Source of the DNA: Coemansia sp. RSA 1804
Taxonomy: Eukaryota; Kickxellomycota; Kickxellomycetes; Kickxellales; Kickxellaceae
Assembly: GCA_027578815.1 (NCBI GenBank)
Contig: JANBTH010000838.1
Coordinates: forward strand, 1-10,745
Length of the DNA stretch: 10,745 nt
Reading direction: 5' to 3'
Part shown: piece after piece, positions 1 through 7,189 of the stretch
Layout of the letters: every line of letters begins with the position of its first letter
Position numbering within the stretch: the first letter of the stretch is position 1
Notes under the pieces: model-generated
What the model was told of the DNA's origin: nothing
The model's input: the letters and a program-made list of their open reading frames with translations, nothing else
Database searches by the model: none
Position numbers and translations under genes: made by a program

Positions 1-30
1 CGTGTGTCCGCCGGGCATTGTACACAGCAT
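1..30 (-). CDS. Possible 5' end of a minus-strand gene leaving the window (partial)
   Basis: Read on the minus strand, an ATG at 30 (and a second, in frame, at 18) opens a frame that stays open to the left edge, only ten codons. The reason to consider it is context: just upstream on the minus strand lie CT-rich tracts (about 55-90 and 125-195) and a TATATAG-like element near 50-56, the same arrangement seen ahead of the other genes in this window. Ten codons carry no family information, so product and even existence are uncertain. The same TATA-like element reads as TATATAAG on the plus strand and could serve either direction. Confidence 0.15.
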   Translation of the reverse strand, partial: MLCTMPGGHT

Positions 31-920
31 AATATGTCGAAAGGATGGCTATATAAGAATGGTGAACGAGAAAAAGAGAAGAGGTAATGCGCACTGTTGC
101 TGCTGCTAAATAGTAACGGATATAGGTTGTAAAAGAGGGAGAGAGGGATAAAGAAAACATCAAGTATAGTACGAGGGGAGAGACAAAAGGGAAGAATGTC
201 GGTTTTTAAAAGAAAACAACGAATCTACTGGTGCCTGTTTACTGACTCGCATGTAAAAAGCCACCACCAATTTATTGAAAATACAACCTACCGAGGAGGA
301 AGTGTGTATCGATGGGGGCTTTGCCTTCTCTCTTTCAGGCCGACCGCCAGGGTATTGGCTTGCGGTTCGGAAACTTAAAATAGTCTAAAAACACCCACTT
401 TTTACAAAGAGATGAACCGCGTACGCAGGGTTTAATCTTCTTTACACAAAGGCGTCGTGCGAGCGCTATCCTCCACCCACGTTTTCTCCTTGTGGCAAAG
501 AGTGGGGTCTCCCTGTGGTTATCCAAAAATCTTACGTAAAGACGAGGCTAGAAAGAGAATGTCGTGCTGGCCAAAAAACTGGATAAACAACAGACCAAAT
601 AGAAAAAACGCTTGGAATTTGCAGAAAAAAGACAAGAGAAAGAAAAAAACGCCGATACCTGTTGAACGGAAAAGCGGGTTCAATGTCCGTTGCGCTACAA
701 AAAACGAACTCAGTCCACAACGCCTGCCTGAATCCTGGGTTTGGCTTACACCCTGACCCTGGTAGAATCACAGATATTAATCTACGCACTGAATGGCGCC
801 TGCAGATCAACAACGCGTTCAAAAAACTCTTGCTTGCAACTTTTGATGCTCCGTTTCCTTTTGTGTTTACATTCCGTTCTTGTGCTTCACTAATCTTTCT
901 TCGATTTGCTTTTCTTGACA
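31..920. other. Non-coding region upstream of GLE1
   Basis: No convincing intact gene is visible. Open frames here are short and carry no recognisable domain. A TATATAAG element sits at 50-56 (+). A good-looking splice acceptor (pyrimidine tract then CAG) ends at 338, and a small spliced reading frame can be drawn around it, described under findings. The stretch 840-920 is pyrimidine-rich on the plus strand and forms the immediate leader of GLE1. No tRNA arms or other structured RNA were seen. Confidence 0.5.
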
Positions 921-2603
921 ATGCGCTACGGACTGTTTCAGCTCGACACCACCGAGTCTCCGGTTGCCGTGCGCGCCGAACCTGCGGCCACAGAGCTGCC
1001 GCAGGTTTCTGTAAAACGCCCGTTGGTGCGCAAAAAGCGGCTTTCCAGTAGCGCTAGAAGCACCAGGGCCGATCTGTGCTTTTCGCGAGACACCATAGGT
1101 ACTCCTTTCCGCATCCTGCCCGTCATTACACCACGCCAGTCTGGGCCTTCTCCGCATGCGAAAGGCGATCGGTACCGTGAGCTCGTGACCAAGGCGAACC
1201 TGGCCATGGATCCGCTCTCTTTGGACAAGCTTTCCATCGCACGCTCCAGTGCTGCCGACTCGTTTGTCTCGCCCATACAGCGTGAGATGGAAGAAGCTCG
1301 ACGGTTTCTTGACAGCTTGACCATATCTGGACCACCCCCCGCACAACCAGCGTCGCAGGCGTTCACCAGCAGTGAGAGCCTTGACAATGAGATCAAAAGC
1401 GCATTGAAGCAGGTTGCTGACATGCGCAACGAGCATCGGCAGAAGCTAGTGCAGATGGAGAAGGAGAAGGAGGAGCGCAGAAAACAGGAGGAAGAGCGTA
1501 AGAAACAGGAAGAGGAGCGCAAGAAACAGGAGAAGGAGGAGGCTGCTGCTGCTGCTGCCTCAGGGGAACTCAAGAAGGCATCGTTGAAACCAAAGACCAA
1601 GCCAGTGGTAAAACCTGCTCCGCCAGTGCAACCTACAGTGCAGCCACCTGCGCCGGTATCTGTACCCGGCAAAGTCACTGGCTCCAGCATTGCCAATGCC
1701 AGTACCCGTGCTGCGGAGGAATGGGCCAGCAAATATCGCGACATGTACGTCTACCTTATGGACAGCATTGCTCCCACCATCAAAAACGACAAGGCGAAGA
1801 AGGACTTCTGCTTCAAGAACCGCGGTATCATTGTGCGTAGCTTTGGCCAGCTCAAGGACAGCCAAGAGTTTGTCAACCGCATTGCTGGCACGGTTGTAAA
1901 GGTTGTTGCCGAGTCGCCGCCTGGCGTTGAGCAGTGGATGCTGAACCTGGTTGCAAAGGCAATAGTCAAGCAGGCAGAGAAAGAGGTTTCGGTTGCTCAC
2001 CATGCCGCATTCCCACTTGCGGCCGCAACCGTGCTGGTAATGCGCAGGTTCCCGCAGCTAGCTGATATGCTTCTTGTGCGTCTGGTGAAAAAGTGCCCGT
2101 ATGTAATTCCCGAGTACGCTGGGCGCAAGCAAGGCCAGTCTGCAGAAGCGTATTTGCGCAGTATTGGATACAAGGAGAAGGACGACGACGAGCTTGAGAC
2201 GGAGGGAATCTATGTGGAGCGCATGGCGGGGATGGTTGCGCTCTTTGCAGCAATCGTGCAAACCACAGACGTGTCGGGCGTTGCTGAGGCACAGAAGCAT
2301 CCGCTGTCTATTCATCTTGGATGGACATGGCTGGCACGCATGGTCAACCTCAGACCGCGGACGATTTCGCCATTGCTCGTACACACGTTTCTGTCGATAG
2401 CTGGCCCGTCCATGATGGGTGCATATGGAAACCAGTTCCAGAAGCTGCTGGATATTCTGGCAAGCGAATGGCTAGCCGAAATCAAACTGAGCAAGGATCC
2501 CGTTGCTGTTGCGGCTACGTCAAACCTGAGCGGCTTTCTGGATGGCTATAAAAAGACTGGCGCGTTTAAAGAGTGTAGTGGTCGTTTTATAAAGCCCTGT
2601 TGA
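921..2603 (+). CDS. GLE1: GLE1, nuclear pore mRNA export factor
   Basis: GLE1 sits at the cytoplasmic face of the nuclear pore and, with inositol hexakisphosphate, stimulates the DEAD-box ATPase Dbp5/DDX19 to strip export factors from mRNA. The 560-residue product has the family layout. An S/T-rich, basic N-terminus is followed by a charged coiled coil at about residues 157-208, ending in six alanines. A Pro/Lys linker (about 215-250) then leads to the C-terminal GLE1 HEAT-like domain (about 262-545). Family-typical stretches are FKNRGIIVRSFGQL (about 298-311) and HPLSIHLGWTWLARMVN (about 460-476). The frame is open without introns. I chose the ATG at 921 because it is the first ATG in frame, has A at -3, and directly follows a pyrimidine-rich leader (840-918); the frame upstream of it has only TTG. 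Length is close to fungal orthologues. No key region appears missing. Confidence 0.9.
   Translation: MRYGLFQLDTTESPVAVRAEPAATELPQVSVKRPLVRKKRLSSSARSTRADLCFSRDTIGTPFRILPVITPRQSGPSPHAKGDRYRELVTKANLAMDPLSLDKLSIARSSAADSFVSPIQREMEEARRFLDSLTISGPPPAQPASQAFTSSESLDNEIKSALKQVADMRNEHRQKLVQMEKEKEERRKQEEERKKQEEERKKQEKEEAAAAAASGELKKASLKPKTKPVVKPAPPVQPTVQPPAPVSVPGKVTGSSIANASTRAAEEWASKYRDMYVYLMDSIAPTIKNDKAKKDFCFKNRGIIVRSFGQLKDSQEFVNRIAGTVVKVVAESPPGVEQWMLNLVAKAIVKQAEKEVSVAHHAAFPLAAATVLVMRRFPQLADMLLVRLVKKCPYVIPEYAGRKQGQSAEAYLRSIGYKEKDDDELETEGIYVERMAGMVALFAAIVQTTDVSGVAEAQKHPLSIHLGWTWLARMVNLRPRTISPLLVHTFLSIAGPSMMGAYGNQFQKLLDILASEWLAEIKLSKDPVAVAATSNLSGFLDGYKKTGAFKECSGRFIKPC
1470..1559 (+). repeat. 21-bp repeats coding heptads, then a GCT/alanine run, inside GLE1
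   Basis: Within GLE1 the DNA repeats a roughly 21-bp unit about three times (1470-1535), coding EERRKQE / EERKKQE / EERKKQE, followed by a six-alanine run (1542-1559) mostly of GCT codons. The unit equals one coiled-coil heptad, so length changes by whole units would keep both frame and heptad phase. It lies in the linker coiled coil, not in the conserved C-terminal domain. Confidence 0.85.
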
Positions 2604-2738
2604 CGAAAGGCCGCCCATTTCCAAGATTGAAATGATTAATGAGAGTGTCTGCAAAGACTGTCCGTCTTTCCTGGGCCTATCTTTCTTTTTTTTCTTGTTC
2701 AACCTCTGACATATTCTCTCTCTTTTTTATCTCTTACC
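2604..2738 (+). promoter_or_regulatory. Compact GLE1 3' end / F-box-like gene promoter
   Basis: Only 135 bp separate the GLE1 stop from the next ATG, so GLE1's 3' UTR and the next gene's promoter must share or overlap this space. The last 70 bp (about 2669-2738) are strongly pyrimidine-rich with runs of T and CTCT, as upstream of GLE1 itself. No AATAAA hexamer is present. Confidence 0.5.
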
Positions 2739-4454
2739 ATGTACTCTTCTACTATGCCGGCCGCCAAAAAGTACGAACTGAACAACTCTGTGATACTGCG
2801 CATCATGCGCTATGCTGCTGGCAATAGCAAGGGCAGTGGTGGCGGTCATCGTCCTTTGCTTGCTGTATGCAGACGCTGGCGTCTTGTTCTGCTTGGCTAT
2901 TTGTGCAGCGAATATACCATTTATTTCAAGCCTTCAAACCGCGTCATCGAAGGAGTATACCCGCTTTGGTCGGCCACAAAGATAGAGAATGACCCAGGAA
3001 GCGTTGCCTTTGGCTATGTCAACAAAGTCAGGATTGAAGTCGACTACAACGACATATTCGATGGCACCGTTGTGCACGCAATGCTTTACAACCTTAATGA
3101 CGCCTTTTTCTTTCCTGCTGCAAAAACAATGTCTATTCTTATTGAGCAAACTGCCAGCAATGTCCCAGAAGATATTGCAAATGACAATGATAGCCAGGCA
3201 CGCATACTTGTGCGCCATATCCACCGGATGGCTCCAGCTATCCAAAACATGCATGTTCAGTATTACGCATACAGCAATGTCTACAGCAATTCAACCAAGG
3301 ACAGCCTTGCGCGTTTGCTGACTGGACTGTACTATAACAAGGAGAGGTCGCACTTGGACATACAGTATAATGATTTTTTTGGATGTGCCGAGCCATACAT
3401 TGCGCACAACCTAACAGACATTGTCTGCACATTAAATATATCAACATGTAATTATATGCTATATCTGGTTCAGAACAGCGCAAGCTCACTTATATCGCTC
3501 AAAACAACAAATGTTGGGACGGGCAAGGATGTCTACATGCAACTGTTTATCTCACTGTATGACAAATCTATTATAACATACCCAAGACTAGAAAAGCTCT
3601 GCTTTGGCGCAACATACGAATGGGATTATAATGCACCCCGTCCATACCTGCCCAACCATGCGCCGTTTCCAAGGCTAAAGTGGCTGCAGTTGGACTCCGC
3701 TTATCCGTTTAATGATGATATTCTGTTTCGCCAAAATGAGCGCACGCTGGAGTATCTATGCATTCAACCAGATATGGAAATCCTTGAGATTCTTGACAGA
3801 ACGGGGACATTTGCAAACAGCAAAATTCGAGGTCTAAAGCATGTTCGTGTGTTGAATCATCCAAAGGTGTGTGGAAAGTCCATACAATTTGACCACATCT
3901 GGGCTGCTGCCGTATCCCAGTTAGTATACCAAATGTCGTTTTCGGCAGTGCAAACTATCAATATTGATGACAAGCATTCTGGAGAGAAGCTAGTATATGC
4001 GTTTGTTCAAGGCAACGTGAAGAGAGCTTGTGCTGACCTGAGAGTACTAAATCTGCCAAACAGCGTGTTTACGCTGGTAGATATAATTGCTACCATTATT
4101 GCAATACCATCCCTTTGCGAATTGCACTGCATATCCGCTGGTGTTGGAAAAGATTTTCCTGGAATCCCGCAAAGCCAGCTCACCGACTACATGCACAAAA
4201 ATTACCATCCGCTTAGCCAGTCGTTTAAGAAATGGCACATCTGTCACGATAACACTAAACCAATAAAGGTTCATGGACAGATAGAGTCAATGGTTGCGTG
4301 TGCATTACTTCTTTCCGTGATGTGTCCAAGATTTACAGGCGTATCCGTGGACTTTCTTGACAAGGCCCCGTTTAATTCTGTGATAGACCTTGCTTTGACA
4401 CGCAATCCACACGGAAAGTACAATAGAAATTTGGCTCGTCTTCAGCAGTTTTAG
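2739..4454 (+). CDS. F-box/LRR-like orphan protein (Kickxellales-type family)
   Basis: The single-exon frame codes 571 residues. Residues 11-55 look like a degenerate F-box: a first helix (LNNSVILRIMRYA), a Gly-rich loop, then LLAVCRRWRLVLLGYL, where the hydrophobic/CxxW pattern is typical. The rest is an irregular alternation of helices and strands like poorly conserved leucine-rich repeats, with FPRLKWLQL at 310-318 and NDDILFRQNERTLEYL at 325-340. That second block is what I recall from the large unnamed F-box-like families of Coemansia and relatives. F-box proteins usually bring substrates to SCF ubiquitin ligases, but Skp1 binding here is only inference. The ATG at 2739 is preceded by a pyrimidine-rich leader and has C at -3 to -1 (ACC ATG); a second in-frame ATG lies at residue 6. 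Base composition is more AT-rich than GLE1. No transmembrane segment or signal peptide is evident. Confidence 0.75.
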   Translation: MYSSTMPAAKKYELNNSVILRIMRYAAGNSKGSGGGHRPLLAVCRRWRLVLLGYLCSEYTIYFKPSNRVIEGVYPLWSATKIENDPGSVAFGYVNKVRIEVDYNDIFDGTVVHAMLYNLNDAFFFPAAKTMSILIEQTASNVPEDIANDNDSQARILVRHIHRMAPAIQNMHVQYYAYSNVYSNSTKDSLARLLTGLYYNKERSHLDIQYNDFFGCAEPYIAHNLTDIVCTLNISTCNYMLYLVQNSASSLISLKTTNVGTGKDVYMQLFISLYDKSIITYPRLEKLCFGATYEWDYNAPRPYLPNHAPFPRLKWLQLDSAYPFNDDILFRQNERTLEYLCIQPDMEILEILDRTGTFANSKIRGLKHVRVLNHPKVCGKSIQFDHIWAAAVSQLVYQMSFSAVQTINIDDKHSGEKLVYAFVQGNVKRACADLRVLNLPNSVFTLVDIIATIIAIPSLCELHCISAGVGKDFPGIPQSQLTDYMHKNYHPLSQSFKKWHICHDNTKPIKVHGQIESMVACALLLSVMCPRFTGVSVDFLDKAPFNSVIDLALTRNPHGKYNRNLARLQQF

Positions 4455-4701
4455 TATGTTTATAAGAATAGCTACATGCTAAGACCACCCAATACTTGTT
4501 GAAATGGCCCAATGTATAACTGAGTAAAGACATGTATTAGGATCTAACAGTCAATTTGTTTGTCCTTAGTGTTTCTAGAACAAGTTTGGGCTGTAGCATA
4601 TGGCAGTTGGTACTTTATTATTTTTATTTTATTTGAAAAACAATACTATAGTGAGCTGTCCATATACCAATAAGAAACCGAGCTATCATTGAGAAGGGGG
4701 T
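4455..4701. other. Convergent intergenic region with minus-strand poly(A) hexamers
   Basis: This separates the 3' ends of the plus-strand F-box-like gene and the minus-strand orphan at 4702. On the minus strand AATAAA occurs three times (4614-4619, 4623-4628, 4628-4633), about 70-90 nt past the orphan's stop, a good place for its polyadenylation signal. No clear signal for the plus-strand gene was seen. Confidence 0.5.
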
Positions 4702-5088
4702 TTACGGTAAACTTTCAATCCATTTTGCCACAGCTTTATCTTGACTCATTTTCTTTACTGGTTTTGCGGGAGTATTTGCATCTAAATAACTGTTTTCACT
4801 GGCTCGACTACCATGCCTTGGAGTTCTTTCTACTGATCTAGTACTACGAGTATCGTTGAGCCTACGAACTAGAAAACCTTCGGGCTGTATGCCGACTACT
4901 TCTACATATGAATATCCTCGTCTAATATCTTCGGCTGAACGATCTTGGTATGCTCCTGTTGAGCTGTCTCCTGCGTATTGTGATTTTCTAACCTCTGGAG
5001 CTCTATATTCCCCACCTTCTTGTGTCTTTCTCCTTGTCACAACAATTGATGCTGTCCTAACAGTATAACCCTTGTCTTTTTTTCCCAT
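4702..5088 (-). CDS. Small basic orphan protein, paralogue A
   Basis: Product of 128 residues, not a family I recognise. It begins GKKDKGYTV after Met, then VVTRR and YRAPEV, and has a polar, Arg/Ser/Thr-rich middle that is probably disordered, and a short helical tail ending KWIESLP. There is no signal peptide or transmembrane segment. The start is the ATG at 5088: A at -3, G at +4, and exactly matched in paralogue B; the extra upstream codons in frame begin only with TTG. Compared with paralogue B, 25 of the first 33 residues are identical and the tail (TP..GSR...NSY...KW) is shared, but the middle is diverged and about 30 residues shorter. A TATA-like element lies about 95-100 bp upstream on the minus strand. 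Shared start, frame and both protein ends with B argue that this is a real gene and not a chance frame. Function is unknown; nucleic-acid binding would be a guess from charge only. Confidence 0.65.
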   Translation of the reverse strand: MGKKDKGYTVRTASIVVTRRKTQEGGEYRAPEVRKSQYAGDSSTGAYQDRSAEDIRRGYSYVEVVGIQPEGFLVRRLNDTRSTRSVERTPRHGSRASENSYLDANTPAKPVKKMSQDKAVAKWIESLP

Positions 5089-5181
5089 CTTGAAATACAA
5101 AGAATTATATTTATCTGAATAGTCTGTTAATTTATATAACCCACTTTAAGCATTTAATGTCTAGGATTTAATCTACTCTAG

Positions 5182-5190
5182 AATATATGA
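5182..5190 (-). promoter_or_regulatory. TATA-like element of paralogue A
   Basis: On the minus strand this reads TCATATATT, about 95 bp ahead of the ATG at 5088. Copy B has TTTATATATT at the equivalent distance, so the element is preserved between duplicates. Confidence 0.4.
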
Positions 5191-5535
5191 ATTGAATAAA
5201 AGAATTTACATGTGAAATAGAAAAATAAGAAATTGTGAAAAAGCAAGAAATATGAAAAAGATATTGTGCTTTAATATTTAAATATACTGAAAGCCTTTTA
5301 CATTATCTTGTATTTTGTCTAGCAATGTTAAATAGATTCTGTACAGGTAAAAGCATCAGACATCCCAACCTGCAAGTAGATAGTAATAATTTAAAGATTT
5401 ATATGTAATTCAATGAGCCTATATTTAAAATTTAATTAAATATTGTCATATTGACGTGTGTTTCTTGTTATACAAATAAACTACTTTCGAATAATGTAAC
5501 ACTTTATATGGGCATTACGTAGTAAATTTGAAATA

Positions 5536-6066
5536 TGATAAAAAGATACATTGAAGGATTAAAATGATTATTAGAGAAATAAGAAAAAACAAATACTACT
5601 ATTTATGGCAGCGCTACAGGCCGAAACTATAGGTAATACAAGGACTACAGCACGACCCAGATAGATCACAAATCCATGTTCTCAATAATTCCAGAGTGTC
5701 ATTGCCAAACCATGAAACTAAAGTCAATAGCAGTATCTTCTATCTAACCCACGAGCCGACAAGGATGAAAGATTATAATGATGGTCACATACGACTTAAA
5801 GCTGCAAAAAAGAGATAAGACATGGTTAACTTACCACAAACATATCATTTTTCAATTGACAGGTTGGTCAGGTCTGATACTCTCCGCCTGCTTATTTACA
5901 GCTACTATCAAACTTGGGCTAAACATCAAAATTTAGCTATTCAATGTCATTGGGCAACGGAATGACAAGTCGGATAATAGAGTCTGTGAAGGGCAATTGT
6001 TGGTTTCTTTTTCTTTTATATTGTCATACGTGTTATCTGTTTATATATGCCAGACTAGCGTTTCTT
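5536..6066. other. Spacer between the duplicated units
   Basis: About 530 bp not shared with either copy as far as I can see. All frames are broken by stops; no tRNA, repeat or domain was recognised. On the minus strand a GTAAGT donor (5834-5829) and a TTTTTTGCAG acceptor (ending 5802) lie 33 nt apart with TTAAC between them, but the surrounding frames are closed. It could be decayed coding or mobile-element sequence, which I cannot show. Confidence 0.4.
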
Positions 6067-6115
6067 CCAATAAATCCATTCTCTAGAAACCTAGCTGTAT
6101 TTAAGAGACAGTGGT

Positions 6116-6592
6116 TTACTGTACATTATCAAGCCATTTCCATACAGTAGCTCTTTCACGAGCTATTTCGTCCCTTACTTTTTCTGCGTGAGTCTTTGAT
6201 GCACCTGAATAACTGTTTCCGCCAACTCTACTACCATACCCTGGTGTTATTTCTACTAATCTAGTGCTACCGCGAGTATTAGCAGGCTTCCTTTGTTGGG
6301 AATATGTAGGATATTCTCTCATTCTAGAAAAATTATCATAAGTATCACGAGGTCTAACTACTTGACGTCCTGTGGGTTGTTGTACTCTTCTCTCTCCTCT
6401 TTCCACATATAGATTTCCATGTCCAAGAACTCTAGTTGAGGAGCTTTGGTGTGTTTTGGTTAAATTGCTTCCTCCGTATTGTGATTGTATGTTAACCTCT
6501 GGGGCTCTATATCCCCCACCTCCATGTGTCGTTCTCCTTGTCACAACAGTCGTTGTTGTCGTAACAGTATAGCCCTTGTCTTTTTTTCCCAT
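6116..6592 (-). CDS. Small basic orphan protein, paralogue B
   Basis: Product of 158 residues, homologous to the protein at 4702-5088 and likewise unrecognised. After MGKKDKGYTV comes a run of five Thr, VVTRR, a Gly-rich turn (GGGG) and YRAPEV. A Gln/Arg/Tyr-rich middle (roughly 35-105) includes about 30 residues absent from paralogue A. The C-terminus carries TPGYGSRVGGNSY, then a charged helix ending WKWLDNVQ. There is no signal peptide or membrane helix. The ATG at 6592 has the same context as paralogue A (AAG before, GGG after) and is the first in frame. A TATA-like element lies about 95 bp upstream. The preserved ends with a variable, indel-bearing middle suggest selection on the termini, or rapid change in the middle. 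N-myristoylation is unlikely, since the residues after Gly2 do not fit the consensus well. Confidence 0.68.
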   Translation of the reverse strand: MGKKDKGYTVTTTTTVVTRRTTHGGGGYRAPEVNIQSQYGGSNLTKTHQSSSTRVLGHGNLYVERGERRVQQPTGRQVVRPRDTYDNFSRMREYPTYSQQRKPANTRGSTRLVEITPGYGSRVGGNSYSGASKTHAEKVRDEIARERATVWKWLDNVQ

Positions 6593-6683
6593 CTTGAAAT
6601 ATAAAGGATAGTGTTTATCTGAATAGCCTGTTAATTCGTATTACCAATTTAAGTAATCAATGCGTGGGGCTTAATATACTCTG

Positions 6684-6693
6684 AAATATATAA
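6684..6693 (-). promoter_or_regulatory. TATA-like element of paralogue B
   Basis: On the minus strand this reads about TTTATATATT, 92-100 bp ahead of the ATG at 6592, and matches the element ahead of paralogue A in position. Confidence 0.4.
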
Positions 6694-6910
6694 ACTGAAT
6701 AAAGAGCTTATTTGCAGAATGGAAAAATAAAGGTTGTGAAGAAAGCGAGGAATGTTCAAGGATGCTTTGCTTCAGAATTTAAATATGCTGACGACTTCTT
6801 TACATTTATTCCTATTTTATTTAGCAATGTTAAGCAGAATGCGCACATGTGGAATAATTTGAAGCCTCAACCTACGAACGGATATTAATAACTGCAAGAT
6901 TTCTTCTTTT

Positions 6911-6952
6911 GCCAAATGTGTCTTTTATCAAGCCAAATGTGCATTTTCATAT
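6911..6952. repeat. Imperfect 21-bp tandem repeat
   Basis: Two adjacent 21-bp units each start with GCCAAATGTG (6911 and 6932) and then continue with a similar T-rich stretch. The repeat lies in the upstream flank of paralogue B. I do not see it in the matching flank of copy A, so it probably arose after the duplication. Confidence 0.6.
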
Positions 6953-7027
6953 TAAAATTTGCTTTTTTCTTTCTAAAAATCAGATTTTGGATAATGTGAC
7001 ATATCATGAGCTTGTTAATTTTGAATT

Positions 7028-7189
7028 ACATTTGGCTCGCATAATCCTTACTAACAAGCATTCCAGAATGATAGACAAACAAATACACGCTAGAATCAGA
7101 TAAAATTCGTCAAGCTATTCATCCTATTTGATATATCCTAAAAAACTATTGTTACAACACATTGTCAGGCTCCCGAAAATTGCCGTCGC
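7028..7189. other. AT-rich gap between paralogue B's flank and the LRR gene
   Basis: This short stretch serves as the 3' flank of the minus-strand LRR gene. No canonical AATAAA is present on the minus strand close to its stop. Nothing else was recognised. Confidence 0.35.

Larger units (their letters stand above)
4666..5535 (-). repeat. Direct duplication, copy A (gene plus both flanks)
   Basis: This ~870-bp segment matches 6067-7027 in the same orientation by eye, covering the 3' flank, the whole small gene and about 450 bp of upstream DNA. Matching landmarks include a block of some 15 bp around each start codon, TTTATCTGAATAG, the TATA region, ATTTAAATAT followed by CTGA, TAGCAATGTTA, and a final block with ATAATGT and ACATTTTGAA-like sequence. 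Identity in the near upstream part is roughly three quarters by eye; it was not computed. The length difference between copies is almost exactly the 90 bp of extra coding sequence in copy B. Confidence 0.8.
6067..7027 (-). repeat. Direct duplication, copy B (gene plus both flanks)
   Basis: This is the second copy of the unit at 4666-5535, in the same orientation. It contains paralogue B and about 435 bp of its upstream DNA. See copy A for the landmarks. The upper boundary is soft: similarity fades after about 7027 and possibly continues weakly towards 7100. Confidence 0.8.

Noticed and set aside
550..660. Lys/Glu-rich coiled-coil-like peptide fragments on the plus strand (ENVVLAKKLDKQQTK, then KKRLEFAEKRQEKEKN)
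   Set aside because: Interrupted by stops; an A-rich stretch gives Lys/Glu-rich translations by chance. It could be the tail of a decayed gene, but nothing supports that.
532..921. 129-codon minus-strand open frame upstream of and overlapping the GLE1 start
   Set aside because: No recognisable domain; it covers the GLE1 leader on the opposite strand and is matched by an equally long plus-strand frame, as expected of chance open frames.
938..1744. 268-codon minus-strand open frame opposite GLE1
   Set aside because: Shadow of the GLE1 coding strand: Ser/Cys/Arg-rich, low complexity opposite the Glu/Lys heptads, no family features.
5802..5834. GTAAGT...TTTTTTGCAG pair on the minus strand, resembling an intron
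   Set aside because: Only 33 nt, shorter than usual fungal introns, and the flanking frames contain stops close to both sides.
6909..7103. 64-codon plus-strand open frame
   Set aside because: Lies in the AT-rich upstream flank of paralogue B, has no homologous frame in copy A, and its repeated peptide simply reflects the 21-bp repeat.
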